From the NCBI GenBank assembly GCA_025980325.1, contig JAICXQ010000002.1, positions 1-64,000 of the forward strand: a stretch of DNA of 64,000 nt, in the 5' to 3' direction. Under the pieces are notes generated by a model. The model was given only the letters and a program-made list of their open reading frames with translations. It was not told the origin of the DNA and made no database searches. How positions within the stretch are numbered: position 1 is the first letter of the stretch; each line of letters starts with the position of its first letter. Shown here piece by piece: positions 40,429 through 49,307 of the stretch. Source of the stretch: Frankiales bacterium (lineage in GTDB: Bacteria; Actinomycetota; Actinomycetes; JAFAQI01). The position numbers and the translations under genes are program-made.

Positions 40429-41477
40429 CGCGGATGGTCGGCGTACCGCTGCTGGTCGACATCCGGCCGGGCGCGGTGGCCGCGCTCGCGCCACTGCTCG
40501 CGGACCATCGCATCTCCTCGGGCGGCCGGGTCGCCGTCGTCGTCGGACCGGGTCAAGGCGAGGCGATCGCGACATCGCTCGGCGAAGCACTCCCCGACGC
40601 GTCGGTCATGCGGGTCGAAGGCGGAACGATCGACGCCGCGCAATCGCTCGCCGCGCAACTGCGGACCGACTTCTACGACGCCGTCGTCGGCATCGGCGGC
40701 GGCCGGCTGCTCGACACGGTGAAGTGGTCCGCGACGCTCACCGGCCTGCCGATGGTCGCGGTCGCGACGAACCTCGCGCACGACGGCATCGCGTCTCCCG
40801 TCGCATCGCTCGCGCATGACGGGCGCAAGGGTTCGTACGGCGTGCAGATGCCGGTGGCGGTCGTCGTCGACCTCGACTACGTGCGGCAGTCGCCGGTGCG
40901 GATGCGCCGCAGCGGGATCGGCGACGCGGTCAGCAACCTGTCCGCGATCGCCGACTGGGAGCTGGCGAGTCGCGAACGCGGCGAGTCCGTGGACGGCATC
41001 GCGGTGACGCTCGCCCGTACCGCCGCGCTCGCGGTGCTTGCGCATCCGGGCACCGTCGACGACGACGAGTTTCTGGTCACACTCGCCGAAGGCTTGGTGC
41101 TGTCCGGTCTCGCGATGGCGGTCGCGGGCAACAGCCGGCCGTGCAGTGGCGGCGACCACGAGATCCTGCACGCGATCGATCACCTGTATCCGGGCACGGC
41201 GAATCACGGCGAGCTGGCCGGCGTCGGCGCGCTGTACTGCACGTGGTTGCGCGATGCGGACGGCGACGCGGCGACGCGACTGCGCGACTGCCTCGCCCGG
41301 CACGAGTTGCCCCGCGCGCCGGCCGACCTCGACCTGTCGGTCGAGCAGTTCGCCGCGGCGGTCTCACATGCCCCGGCGACGCGCCCTGATCGCTACACGA
41401 TCCTCGAACATCTCGACCTCGGCGAGCCCGACGTCCTCGACCGCGTCGACGCCTTCGCACAGTGGGCGCGCGGCTGA
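40416..41477 (+). CDS. sn-glycerol-1-phosphate dehydrogenase-like enzyme (AraM/EgsA)
   Basis: VVGIGGGRLLDTVKW; VAVATNLAHDGIASPVASL; SGGDHEILHAIDHLYPGTANHGELAGVGAL; overlaps the nucleotidyltransferase end. Confidence 0.85.
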   Translation: MPLLTRMVGVPLLVDIRPGAVAALAPLLADHRISSGGRVAVVVGPGQGEAIATSLGEALPDASVMRVEGGTIDAAQSLAAQLRTDFYDAVVGIGGGRLLDTVKWSATLTGLPMVAVATNLAHDGIASPVASLAHDGRKGSYGVQMPVAVVVDLDYVRQSPVRMRRSGIGDAVSNLSAIADWELASRERGESVDGIAVTLARTAALAVLAHPGTVDDDEFLVTLAEGLVLSGLAMAVAGNSRPCSGGDHEILHAIDHLYPGTANHGELAGVGALYCTWLRDADGDAATRLRDCLARHELPRAPADLDLSVEQFAAAVSHAPATRPDRYTILEHLDLGEPDVLDRVDAFAQWARG

Positions 41478-41658
41478 TCGCCCGCCGTCTCGCCCCAACC
41501 GTCCCGAATTCGACCGGAACGAAACGGGTCCGAGTAGTCCGCGCACTCCGGATAACTCAGCGCTAAGTAGGGATTTTGGGCCATAGACCTCGCGGGCCAC
41601 ATGGAGCAGCGTGAAGGCCGCAGATCGCAATGCCCATTGCGTCAGGGAGGGCGGCGTC

Positions 41659-42489
41659 ATGGACGCACCCAGCAAGGTCAGACGAGGACATCGAGCCGCG
41701 GTCATGTTGCTCGGCACGGGGGTGGCGTCGTTCGTATTCGCCGGCATCGTGGCGGCCGCGCCGGCAAGCGCTACGAAAGGCGGTGGCGGCAACGGCGGCG
41801 GCTCGTCCGCTGCTCCACCGGGCAACAACGCAACGATCAAAATCAACAACGTCCCGGTCGACAACGTCGACAACCAGCCGCACATCACCTGCCCGTTCCG
41901 GCTCTCGCTCTACAACTTCGACTCCGGAGCCGGCGTGAGCAACTCCGCGACGGTCACCTTCGTCGCGCAACCGCCGAGCGGACAGAACCTCGTGCTGCCG
42001 CCGTCGATCGGCGACTCGACGTTCACGTTCCCGGGCCCGAACGCCTTCCAGGACTACTCGTTCGACGCGCTCGCGCTGCAAGCCGCGCTGTTCAAGCAGC
42101 CGCAGCAGGGTTACCACGTCAAGGTCACGGTGAAGGTGACGTCGACCGGCGTGACGCACGGCAAGGGCAAGGGCAACGGCAACACCACCAAGGTGACCAC
42201 GAAGCACAAGGTCTTCTGGTTGACCTGCGATCCCGGCGCGGTAGTCACGCCGACGCCGACGCCGACGCCAACCCCGACGATCTCACCGACGATCACCGTG
42301 CTCGGCGAGAAGCACACCCGCAAGCCGCCGACGACTCACGTCTTGGGCCTCAAGGTCACCCGGTTGCCGTTCACCGGCATCTCCAGCCGCGCGCTGGCGG
42401 TGTACGGGCTGGCGACGGTGGGCTTCGTCTTCAGCGGAACCGGTCTGCTGATGTTTGCGAGACGACCGAGAGCCCAGTTCCTACGATAG
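41659..42489 (+). CDS. Secreted protein with LPXTG-type sorting signal
   Basis: Signal peptide; PTPTPTPTPT linker; LPFTG + hydrophobic segment + RRPRAQFLR tail. Confidence 0.78.
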   Translation: MDAPSKVRRGHRAAVMLLGTGVASFVFAGIVAAAPASATKGGGGNGGGSSAAPPGNNATIKINNVPVDNVDNQPHITCPFRLSLYNFDSGAGVSNSATVTFVAQPPSGQNLVLPPSIGDSTFTFPGPNAFQDYSFDALALQAALFKQPQQGYHVKVTVKVTSTGVTHGKGKGNGNTTKVTTKHKVFWLTCDPGAVVTPTPTPTPTPTISPTITVLGEKHTRKPPTTHVLGLKVTRLPFTGISSRALAVYGLATVGFVFSGTGLLMFARRPRAQFLR

Positions 42490-42495
42490 GGAAAC

Positions 42496-43284
42496 ATGCG
42501 TGACCCGATCGCGACGCCAAGGCACCGACGCCTGGCGTCGCGGTCGTGTCTGCTCCTTGTGTTGCTGACCGCTGCCGCCGGCTGTGCAGCGCACGCCGCG
42601 TCGCTGCCCCGCGAGCCCGCGGCGACAGCGCACCCGACCCCTACTCCGACGCCGACGCCGACGCCGAGCGGTTGGCAACTGTCGCCCGGCGAGAGCCTGA
42701 TCGCCGTCGCCAAGCACGCGGCGATCGACGTACGGACCCGGCCCGGCGGCCCGGTGCGATGGCACCTGCGCAATCCCAACGCAAGCGGTGCGCCAGTGAT
42801 CTTTCTCGTCCTGGCGCAACGCGGCGACGGCTGGAACGTCGGAGTCCCGGCCCGGCCGAACGGCGCGGTCGGGTGGCTGCGCGACAGCGACGTCGACCTC
42901 CAGATCGATCCGTACGAGCTGCGCGCGTCACTCGGCCGGCACACGCTGTCGGTGTACAAGGAGGGCCGGCGCATTGACGTGTTCCGGATCGGCGTCGGCC
43001 GCCCGAGCGCGCCCACGCCGACCGGGACGTTCTACCTGACCGAGCTGCTCGAGGCGGCGAACCCGAACACGCCGTACGGCCCGTTCGCCTACGGGACGTC
43101 GGCGTTCTCGGACGTCTTCAGCGAGTTCGAGGGCGGACCGGGACAGATCGGCGTGCACGGCACCAACGATCCGTCGAGCATCGGCCGCAACGTCTCGCAC
43201 GGCTGCATCCGGTTGGGAACGAAAGACATCCGCGCGCTGGCGCACATGGTTCCGGCCGGCACGCCGCTGACCATCTCGCCGTAA
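42496..43284 (+). CDS. L,D-transpeptidase (YkuD) lipoprotein
   Basis: Lipobox-like LTAAAGC; PTPTPTPTPTP linker; IGVHGTNDPSSIGRNVSHGCIRLG. Confidence 0.92.
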   Translation: MRDPIATPRHRRLASRSCLLLVLLTAAAGCAAHAASLPREPAATAHPTPTPTPTPTPSGWQLSPGESLIAVAKHAAIDVRTRPGGPVRWHLRNPNASGAPVIFLVLAQRGDGWNVGVPARPNGAVGWLRDSDVDLQIDPYELRASLGRHTLSVYKEGRRIDVFRIGVGRPSAPTPTGTFYLTELLEAANPNTPYGPFAYGTSAFSDVFSEFEGGPGQIGVHGTNDPSSIGRNVSHGCIRLGTKDIRALAHMVPAGTPLTISP

Positions 43285-43358
43285 CCTGCACCCGGCCACT
43301 TGTCAGCACGTCGGGTCGCTATCGAGCCGCGCACCTGCTGCTGACAAGTCCGGACGTT

Positions 43359-43565
43359 CTAGCTCTCCTCGCCCGCAGATCGCCCGTAGTGTCGCAACAC
43401 GTCGTCGTCGAAGTCCGCCCGCGAGATCGGGCGGATCCTGTTCAGCAACTCGAACGCGTCGTCGAAGCGTTGCTGTGATTCGGGCAGGTCGTCCTTCTCG
43501 AAACCGACGACCTGATCCTGGCGCTCGACCGGTCCGGAGTCGGTCACGATCTCCTTGAACTCCAC
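43359..43565 (-). CDS. Small acidic protein, unknown
   Basis: 68-aa ORF downstream of and codirectional with the TM-GAF-like gene. Confidence 0.5.
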   Translation of the reverse strand: MEFKEIVTDSGPVERQDQVVGFEKDDLPESQQRFDDAFELLNRIRPISRADFDDDVLRHYGRSAGEES

Positions 43566-43583
43566 GATCTACTCACCTTCTCC

Positions 43584-44306
43584 TTAGAGGTCGAGCGTCT
43601 TCGCGATGAGGTTTGCGAACCTCGGCAGATGTCCGATCGCGTCTGCCAATCGGTCGGCGGTCGGCGTCTCACGTAGGCCGTCGACATTGAGCACGAGCTT
43701 CGCGGCCGTGCCGTCCGAGGCGAACACCGGCGCGGAGAGGATCCATCGCAGTTCCGGGTTCACCTTCTCCAGTTCGGCATTGTCACCGATGTCGTTGCGG
43801 CCCCAACCGTCCTTCCAGATCGCGCGGTTGAGATTGCGGCTCGCGAACGCCGTCCCCGCGCTGCCGGAGCCGATGTCCATCCGAATGGTCCGTTCGCTCT
43901 CGTCGTTCATCTGGAACCACAGGTCCGCCACCATGCCGATGCGATTCGTGCCGGGCACCTGCGCGAACAGGTTGGCCCGGACGAGGCCGGCCGGCACGTC
44001 GACGATGTTGGCGACTTCGTTGGCGACCCCCGGTAGCGCGGCGTCGAACACCAATCGCTGACCGTCGTCGAGCGAGGCGGCAAGTTTCGCCGGATCGAGA
44101 CGCACCTTTCGCCGCCGCCGCGTCCCGTCGTTGCGCACGGAGTACCACAGCATGGCCCCGAAGACGAGGAGGATCGCGCCGACCGCGATAAGGCCGAGAC
44201 CGACGTGGTTGTTCGTGCTCTTGGTCGCGATCCCGGCGATGGCGCTAACCACACCGCCCGCGAGGCCGAAGATGCCGGCGTTCTTCTTTCCCGACTTACT
44301 CGGCAT
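43584..44306 (-). CDS. Two-TM protein with GAF-like C-terminal domain
   Basis: Two N-terminal TM segments; WKDGWGRNDIGDNAELEKVNPELRWILSAPVFASDGTAAKLVLNVDGL resembles GAF. Confidence 0.6.
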   Translation of the reverse strand: MPSKSGKKNAGIFGLAGGVVSAIAGIATKSTNNHVGLGLIAVGAILLVFGAMLWYSVRNDGTRRRRKVRLDPAKLAASLDDGQRLVFDAALPGVANEVANIVDVPAGLVRANLFAQVPGTNRIGMVADLWFQMNDESERTIRMDIGSGSAGTAFASRNLNRAIWKDGWGRNDIGDNAELEKVNPELRWILSAPVFASDGTAAKLVLNVDGLRETPTADRLADAIGHLPRFANLIAKTLDL

Positions 44307-44721
44307 CGTCTCCGGCCCCCTTGGGAAAGACGAACGCGTCCGGGAGCAGGTCGCGAGCCGATCGCTCCTCGACCCCGGCGGGTGATCGGAACACGACGAC
44401 CATGTCCGGGTTGAACTCGAGCATCACTTGCCGGCAGGCGCCGCACGGCGAGATGGGAACTCCGCTTTCCAGCGCCACCGCCAGCACCACCGGTCGTACG
44501 TCCTTGCCGAACTCGGCGACGGCGCGGAAGATCGCATTCCGCTCGGCGCACATCGTCAGCCCGTACGAGCTGTTCTCGACGTTGCAGCCGGTCACCAGCC
44601 GATCGTCCGCGGTGACGAGGGCCGCACCCACGTGGTAGTTCGAGTACGGCGCGTACGCATGCCCGGCCGCCTTCGTCGCGTCGTCGAGCAGCTGCTGAGC
44701 CCGGGCGTTGGGTGAAGCCAT
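44296..44721 (-). CDS. cdd: Cytidine deaminase
   Basis: HAYAPYSNYHVGAALV; GCNVENSSYGLTMCAERNAI; SPCGACRQVMLEF. Confidence 0.93.
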   Translation of the reverse strand: MASPNARAQQLLDDATKAAGHAYAPYSNYHVGAALVTADDRLVTGCNVENSSYGLTMCAERNAIFRAVAEFGKDVRPVVLAVALESGVPISPCGACRQVMLEFNPDMVVVFRSPAGVEERSARDLLPDAFVFPKGAGDDAE

Positions 44722-44762
44722 CACGACCCTCCAGGATGCGCGATCGCGAGTCTAGCGACGGG

Positions 44763-45386
44763 CTACGGCACGGACGGCGATGTCGCGCGCGAGCGCAACT
44801 CGACGATCCCGAGGATCGCCGCGCCGACGGCGATGACTGCCGCCGCCACCGAGTCGGCCGCGTCGAGGCCGGCATCTGTCAGTCCAAGTCCGGCGAGTGC
44901 GAGCAGCGCCGTCGTCGCGCCGACGACGGTGATGTGCGCGTCGACTCGTAATGCATGGCTCGGTACCCGCGGCGCCACGTGGTACTTGCGGGCCGCGATG
45001 AGTGGAAGCGCCAGCACCGACACCGCCGCGATCGCGAGGCTCGCCGGCGTCGGCGCGGCGGCCGCACCGGTGGCGAACCGGATCGCAGCGGCCACCGCCA
45101 AGCCGAGCGCCAACACGATCAGCGCCAGCGCGGCGACGAGATGGGCCACGCGTTCGGCGGCCGGGTGCTCGTCGTGACGGCGGAACCGCCAGACCAGGAC
45201 GACGGACGACGTCAAGTCGATCAGGACGCTGACGCCGGAGCCGGTAAGCGACAGGGATCGGGCCAGGACTCCCGCCACGATCGACGCGGAGCCGGCGGCC
45301 GCGCTCCACCCGATCGACGTCCACGTGATCCGCAGCGCGGCGCGAACCGGCCCGGTTCGTTCGCTCCGCGAGTCCCGCAAGGCCAA
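44763..45386 (-). CDS. Cation-efflux-like membrane protein
   Basis: About 5-6 TM segments; CDF-like SGVSVLIDLTSSVVLVWRF and ADSVAAAVIAVGAAILGI. Confidence 0.6.
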   Translation of the reverse strand: MALRDSRSERTGPVRAALRITWTSIGWSAAAGSASIVAGVLARSLSLTGSGVSVLIDLTSSVVLVWRFRRHDEHPAAERVAHLVAALALIVLALGLAVAAAIRFATGAAAAPTPASLAIAAVSVLALPLIAARKYHVAPRVPSHALRVDAHITVVGATTALLALAGLGLTDAGLDAADSVAAAVIAVGAAILGIVELRSRATSPSVP

Positions 45387-45574
45387 CCCCGTCTCTCGGC
45401 GCGCACCCGCGGCATCCTCGTTCCCGCACCCGACCCACCAGCGACATGAATCATGCTCCAGGACGCGGCGGTCCGTGCCGGGGCATCGCCGTCGACGCCG
45501 CCGTTACCGCTCTGGCCGTTCGGCAGACATGAGTGGGCCGGTTGCGAAACACTCGTTGCCGGAAGGCATCGGTG

Positions 45575-47428
45575 ATGCGGCGACAGTCGATGGCGCGATT
45601 CGTGACGACCGGGCTCACGGTCGCGGGTACGGTCGCGCTCTTCGCCGCGCCCGCGGCCGCCGCCGACCTGCCGCCGAGCGCGCTCGCCGGCACCTGGCAA
45701 CTCGACGTGACCGTCGTGTCCTTCGTGCCGAGCACGTCGCTGACGCCGCCGGACACGCCCGGCGGGACCAGCATCAACCCGCTCATGCCCGCGGTCGGCA
45801 GTCGCGGCACGATCTCGGTGACGTTCGCGCCGCGGTGCGCCGGCAGCGCCTGCACCCTCGACATGACGGCCGCGGCGGCGTCCCGCGGATCGTTCAACCA
45901 GACCGGCTACAGCCCGGTCGGGTTCGACCTTCCCGGCCCGGGTGAGGGGCCGAAGATCGGGCCCGGCGACGCGTTGCTGTTCCCGGGCTTCAGTGGCTTC
46001 GGCGGTCCGTGTCACGGCTTCACCCAGCCGTTCGAGTACTCGATCACCGCGTCGGTCGGCACCACGATCTCGGCCGGCCGCGCCGAGCACGTCGCGACGA
46101 TGCGCGGCAGCGAGTTCCTCATCGTCCGCGGAGCGGACTGCAGGACGACACAGCATGCGCGGGTCGACTTCACCGGTACCAACGTCACGTTCGCCGCGCC
46201 CGCACTGCCGGCAACGACACCCGCCGCCACACCTTCCGCGGCAACGCAGCACCATCCGGCCGCGAAGGGTCACAGCCTCGCCGCGCAACTCAACCGGCGG
46301 TCGGCGCTGGCCGCCGCGCTCGCGACGCCGGCGCGCGTGTTCGGCTCGCCGGTGCGTGACCTCGTCAACGTCGCGATCGCCCTCGCCGCGATGCTGTTCA
46401 TCACGTTCCCGGCGAACCTGTTCAACAAGACGTTCCAAGAAAACTACGACGACATCGTCGCGTTCTGGCACCGCGTTCTCGGCCCGGTCGGCGGCGCGCT
46501 CGACAAGTGGAAGCAGGCGCCGAGCGAAGTACGCCGGCGGCTCGGTTACGCCACGACCGTCGTCGTCGGAGCGGCGCTCGGGATGGAGCTCAACCCGGCG
46601 ACCGGACTCGATCTCGCCTCGTTGACGAACTTCCTCGCGACGATGGCGACGATCGTGCTCTCGACGTTGCTCGGCTTCGCCGTCGCGGTGTGGTTCCGGC
46701 GCCGGCGCGGCGTCGCCACCGAGGCGCAGGTGCACGGGCTGCCCGGCGGCCTACTCGTCGCCGCGGCGTGTGTCGCACTCTCGCGCGGCGCGCACTTCCG
46801 TCCGGGCTACCTGTACGGCGTCGTCGCGGCGGTCAGTTTCGCGGCCGCCCTGGGCAAGCGCGAGAACGGACAGCTCGTCGCGCTGTCGCACGCCGTGTCG
46901 TTCGCGGTCGCGATCGTCGCGTGGCTGCTCTGGATCCCGGTGAACGACGCGGCCGCGCACCACGGTTCCTCGCTCGCGCTGGTCGGTCTCGACGACGTGC
47001 TCGGCGCATTGTTCGTGGGCGTGCTCGTCGGCGGGACGATCCAGCTGATCCCGTTGTCCTTCATGCCGGGGCGAGCGCTCGCGTCGTGGCATCGCGGGGT
47101 GTGGACCGCGTTGTTCGGCGTGACGCTGTTCACGCTGCTGGCCGCGATGCTCAACCCCGCCGGGAGCAGCGTCCACCCCGGCCAGGCGTCGGTTGCCACG
47201 GCGGCGATCCTGCTGGCCGGCTTCGGCGGCGGCTCGGTGGCATTCGCCGCGTACTGGGCCCGCAAGCCGGCAAAGGTCGTCGTCCTGCCGAGCGCCGACG
47301 ACGCCGAGGTCGGGGCCGAGGTCGCGGTCGGCGTACCGGATCAGCGCGAGCCGGTGAAGGCCGCGCCGGCTACCGCTCGACGCCGAGCACGATCTGGCTC
47401 GGGTACTGCGCCGACGAGTAAACCGTAA
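45575..47428 (+). CDS. Large secreted/membrane protein, unknown
   Basis: Signal peptide, ~200-aa extracellular part, then about 8-9 TM segments. Confidence 0.7.
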   Translation: MRRQSMARFVTTGLTVAGTVALFAAPAAAADLPPSALAGTWQLDVTVVSFVPSTSLTPPDTPGGTSINPLMPAVGSRGTISVTFAPRCAGSACTLDMTAAAASRGSFNQTGYSPVGFDLPGPGEGPKIGPGDALLFPGFSGFGGPCHGFTQPFEYSITASVGTTISAGRAEHVATMRGSEFLIVRGADCRTTQHARVDFTGTNVTFAAPALPATTPAATPSAATQHHPAAKGHSLAAQLNRRSALAAALATPARVFGSPVRDLVNVAIALAAMLFITFPANLFNKTFQENYDDIVAFWHRVLGPVGGALDKWKQAPSEVRRRLGYATTVVVGAALGMELNPATGLDLASLTNFLATMATIVLSTLLGFAVAVWFRRRRGVATEAQVHGLPGGLLVAAACVALSRGAHFRPGYLYGVVAAVSFAAALGKRENGQLVALSHAVSFAVAIVAWLLWIPVNDAAAHHGSSLALVGLDDVLGALFVGVLVGGTIQLIPLSFMPGRALASWHRGVWTALFGVTLFTLLAAMLNPAGSSVHPGQASVATAAILLAGFGGGSVAFAAYWARKPAKVVVLPSADDAEVGAEVAVGVPDQREPVKAAPATARRRARSGSGTAPTSKP

Positions 47429-49211
47429 GGACTCCGCCGGTCGAGTTGGCCGCCTGCGGTGCGGGTGCGGTGGCGTGCGGCTCGTCGGCGCTCTGCAGCG
47501 CCAACCGAAGCGTGTCCCCCGCCGGGATCTGAACAGCCGTCGGGAAGATCTCGACGTCGAGCTCGTACACCGATCCCGCGGTGACCGGCAGCACCGACGC
47601 ACGCGTGTCCGGGTGCCACGGCTGGATCATCAGCCCGTCGCGGAACACCGACTTGTGCGGGTCGACCTTGCGCAGCGAGAGGACCTGCCAGCCGCTGGTC
47701 AGCGGCGTCGAGGTGCCGCTCGGCGACACGTCTTCGAGCCGCGCGGTGACGAACCCGTCGGTCGCGGTGGTCGACACGAACAGCTTCGCCATCGACGTGC
47801 CGGCGAAGCGCATCGCCTTCGTCACCGGCAGGTCGTAGGTGATGCCCATCAGGTCGTTGACTCGGTGGTCGCCGGTGCAGAGTTGTTCGTTGTTCGGCAC
47901 GACGCCGGCGGTCCACTGCGCGGTCGACTCCGAGCACACGCCGGCGACCGGTACGTACGGAAGGGTGCCGGTGCCGTCGGCCGGGTGCGCGCCGCCGAGC
48001 GTGCCCGCCGTCCCCGGCGTCGCGGTGCCGCCGAGACGCAACGTCGTGTACGACGTGTCGGCAGGCGGGTACGACGTCGCGCGCTCGTAGTGGCCGGCGC
48101 CGATGCGCCAGAACGTGACCGGCGCGATGTCGGTGTTCATCGACGGATCGGCGACGCCGCGCAGGTAGTGGTCGAACCAGCGCAGCTCGAGGTCGTTGAG
48201 GCTCGGCACGCCGTCGGTGGGAAGGCCGGCGCCGCTCGACGCGTCGAGGTGCGTCCACGGTCCGATGAGAAGTTTCGTCGGGACGCCGCGGGCCCGCAAA
48301 GCGTTGTACAGCAACGGTTCGCTGCGCTGGAACAGGTCGTACTCGCCGCCGACGACGAACGTCGGCACGTCGATCTTGTCGACGATGTTGAGCGGTGTGC
48401 GCACCTGGTAGAAGTCGCCGTCGAACGCGCCGTCGTACTCGCCCATCTGCTGCCCGGTCGCCGCCGACGCGGTCGCCTCGGTCTGGAAGTTGAGGATGCC
48501 CTGCGCGTGATCCGCGAGCGCCTGGCCGGCCTCCTGCGGGTCGCTCTGACCGGACGCGGGCAGCAGGCCGGCGCCGGTGACGAGGCCGAGCCAGAACGGG
48601 ATGAAGCCGGTGTCGACCTGGCCGCCGGAGACGGTGACGTCGCGGTAGGCGTCACCCATCGGCACGATCGGGAACATCGCCTTGAGGCCCTTCGGGTGGC
48701 AGGCCGCGGTGTAGAGCTGGTCGATCGCGCCGTAGGAGATGCCGTACAGACCGAGCACGCCGTTGCTGCCGGCGACCTTGCCGGCCCACGCGGCGGTCTC
48801 GCAGTAGTCCTTCTGCTCGCGCTGGCCGAAGCTGGTCCACTGGCCCTCGCTGGAGCCGGTGCCGCGGACGTCGACGATGACCTGGATGTAGCCGCGCTGG
48901 ATCAGGTAGTCGTTCTCGAAGTTGAGGCTGGTGGCTTCCTTGTTGTACGGCGTCTGCGTGAGCAGGACGGGGAAGGTGCCCTTGGCCGGGTTACCGCTCG
49001 CGTCGGCGGGGCGCAGGATGTTGGCCTCGAGAATCGTCCCGTCGTCCATGGTGATCGCCACGTTGGACTGCTTGGCCACGCCGTAGGTGGCCGCGCGCGG
49101 GGTCCAGGCTCTCGGCTTGGCGGCGCCGTGACCGGCCCCGGTCGTCGCGAGGACGGGAGTGGCCGCGGTCGCGGCGGCGAGGGCGAGAGCGAGGGCGACA
49201 CGAGCGCGCAC
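47370..49211 (-). CDS. CocE/NonD-type X-Pro dipeptidyl-peptidase-like hydrolase (S15)
   Basis: VILTQTPYNKE-like LLTQTPYNKEATS; RGTGSSEGQW; VLGLYGISYGAIDQL; signal peptide. Confidence 0.85.
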   Translation of the reverse strand: MRARVALALALAAATAATPVLATTGAGHGAAKPRAWTPRAATYGVAKQSNVAITMDDGTILEANILRPADASGNPAKGTFPVLLTQTPYNKEATSLNFENDYLIQRGYIQVIVDVRGTGSSEGQWTSFGQREQKDYCETAAWAGKVAGSNGVLGLYGISYGAIDQLYTAACHPKGLKAMFPIVPMGDAYRDVTVSGGQVDTGFIPFWLGLVTGAGLLPASGQSDPQEAGQALADHAQGILNFQTEATASAATGQQMGEYDGAFDGDFYQVRTPLNIVDKIDVPTFVVGGEYDLFQRSEPLLYNALRARGVPTKLLIGPWTHLDASSGAGLPTDGVPSLNDLELRWFDHYLRGVADPSMNTDIAPVTFWRIGAGHYERATSYPPADTSYTTLRLGGTATPGTAGTLGGAHPADGTGTLPYVPVAGVCSESTAQWTAGVVPNNEQLCTGDHRVNDLMGITYDLPVTKAMRFAGTSMAKLFVSTTATDGFVTARLEDVSPSGTSTPLTSGWQVLSLRKVDPHKSVFRDGLMIQPWHPDTRASVLPVTAGSVYELDVEIFPTAVQIPAGDTLRLALQSADEPHATAPAPQAANSTGGVLTVYSSAQYPSQIVLGVER

Positions 49212-49307
49212 GAGTACGAGCCCCTTTCCAGGTCGGCGGGTCCGGCAACCGGTCCAACGAACCGCTGTTACCCGCAGTTACGCCGTCGGGCTCCCTAATT
49301 CCTGCCC

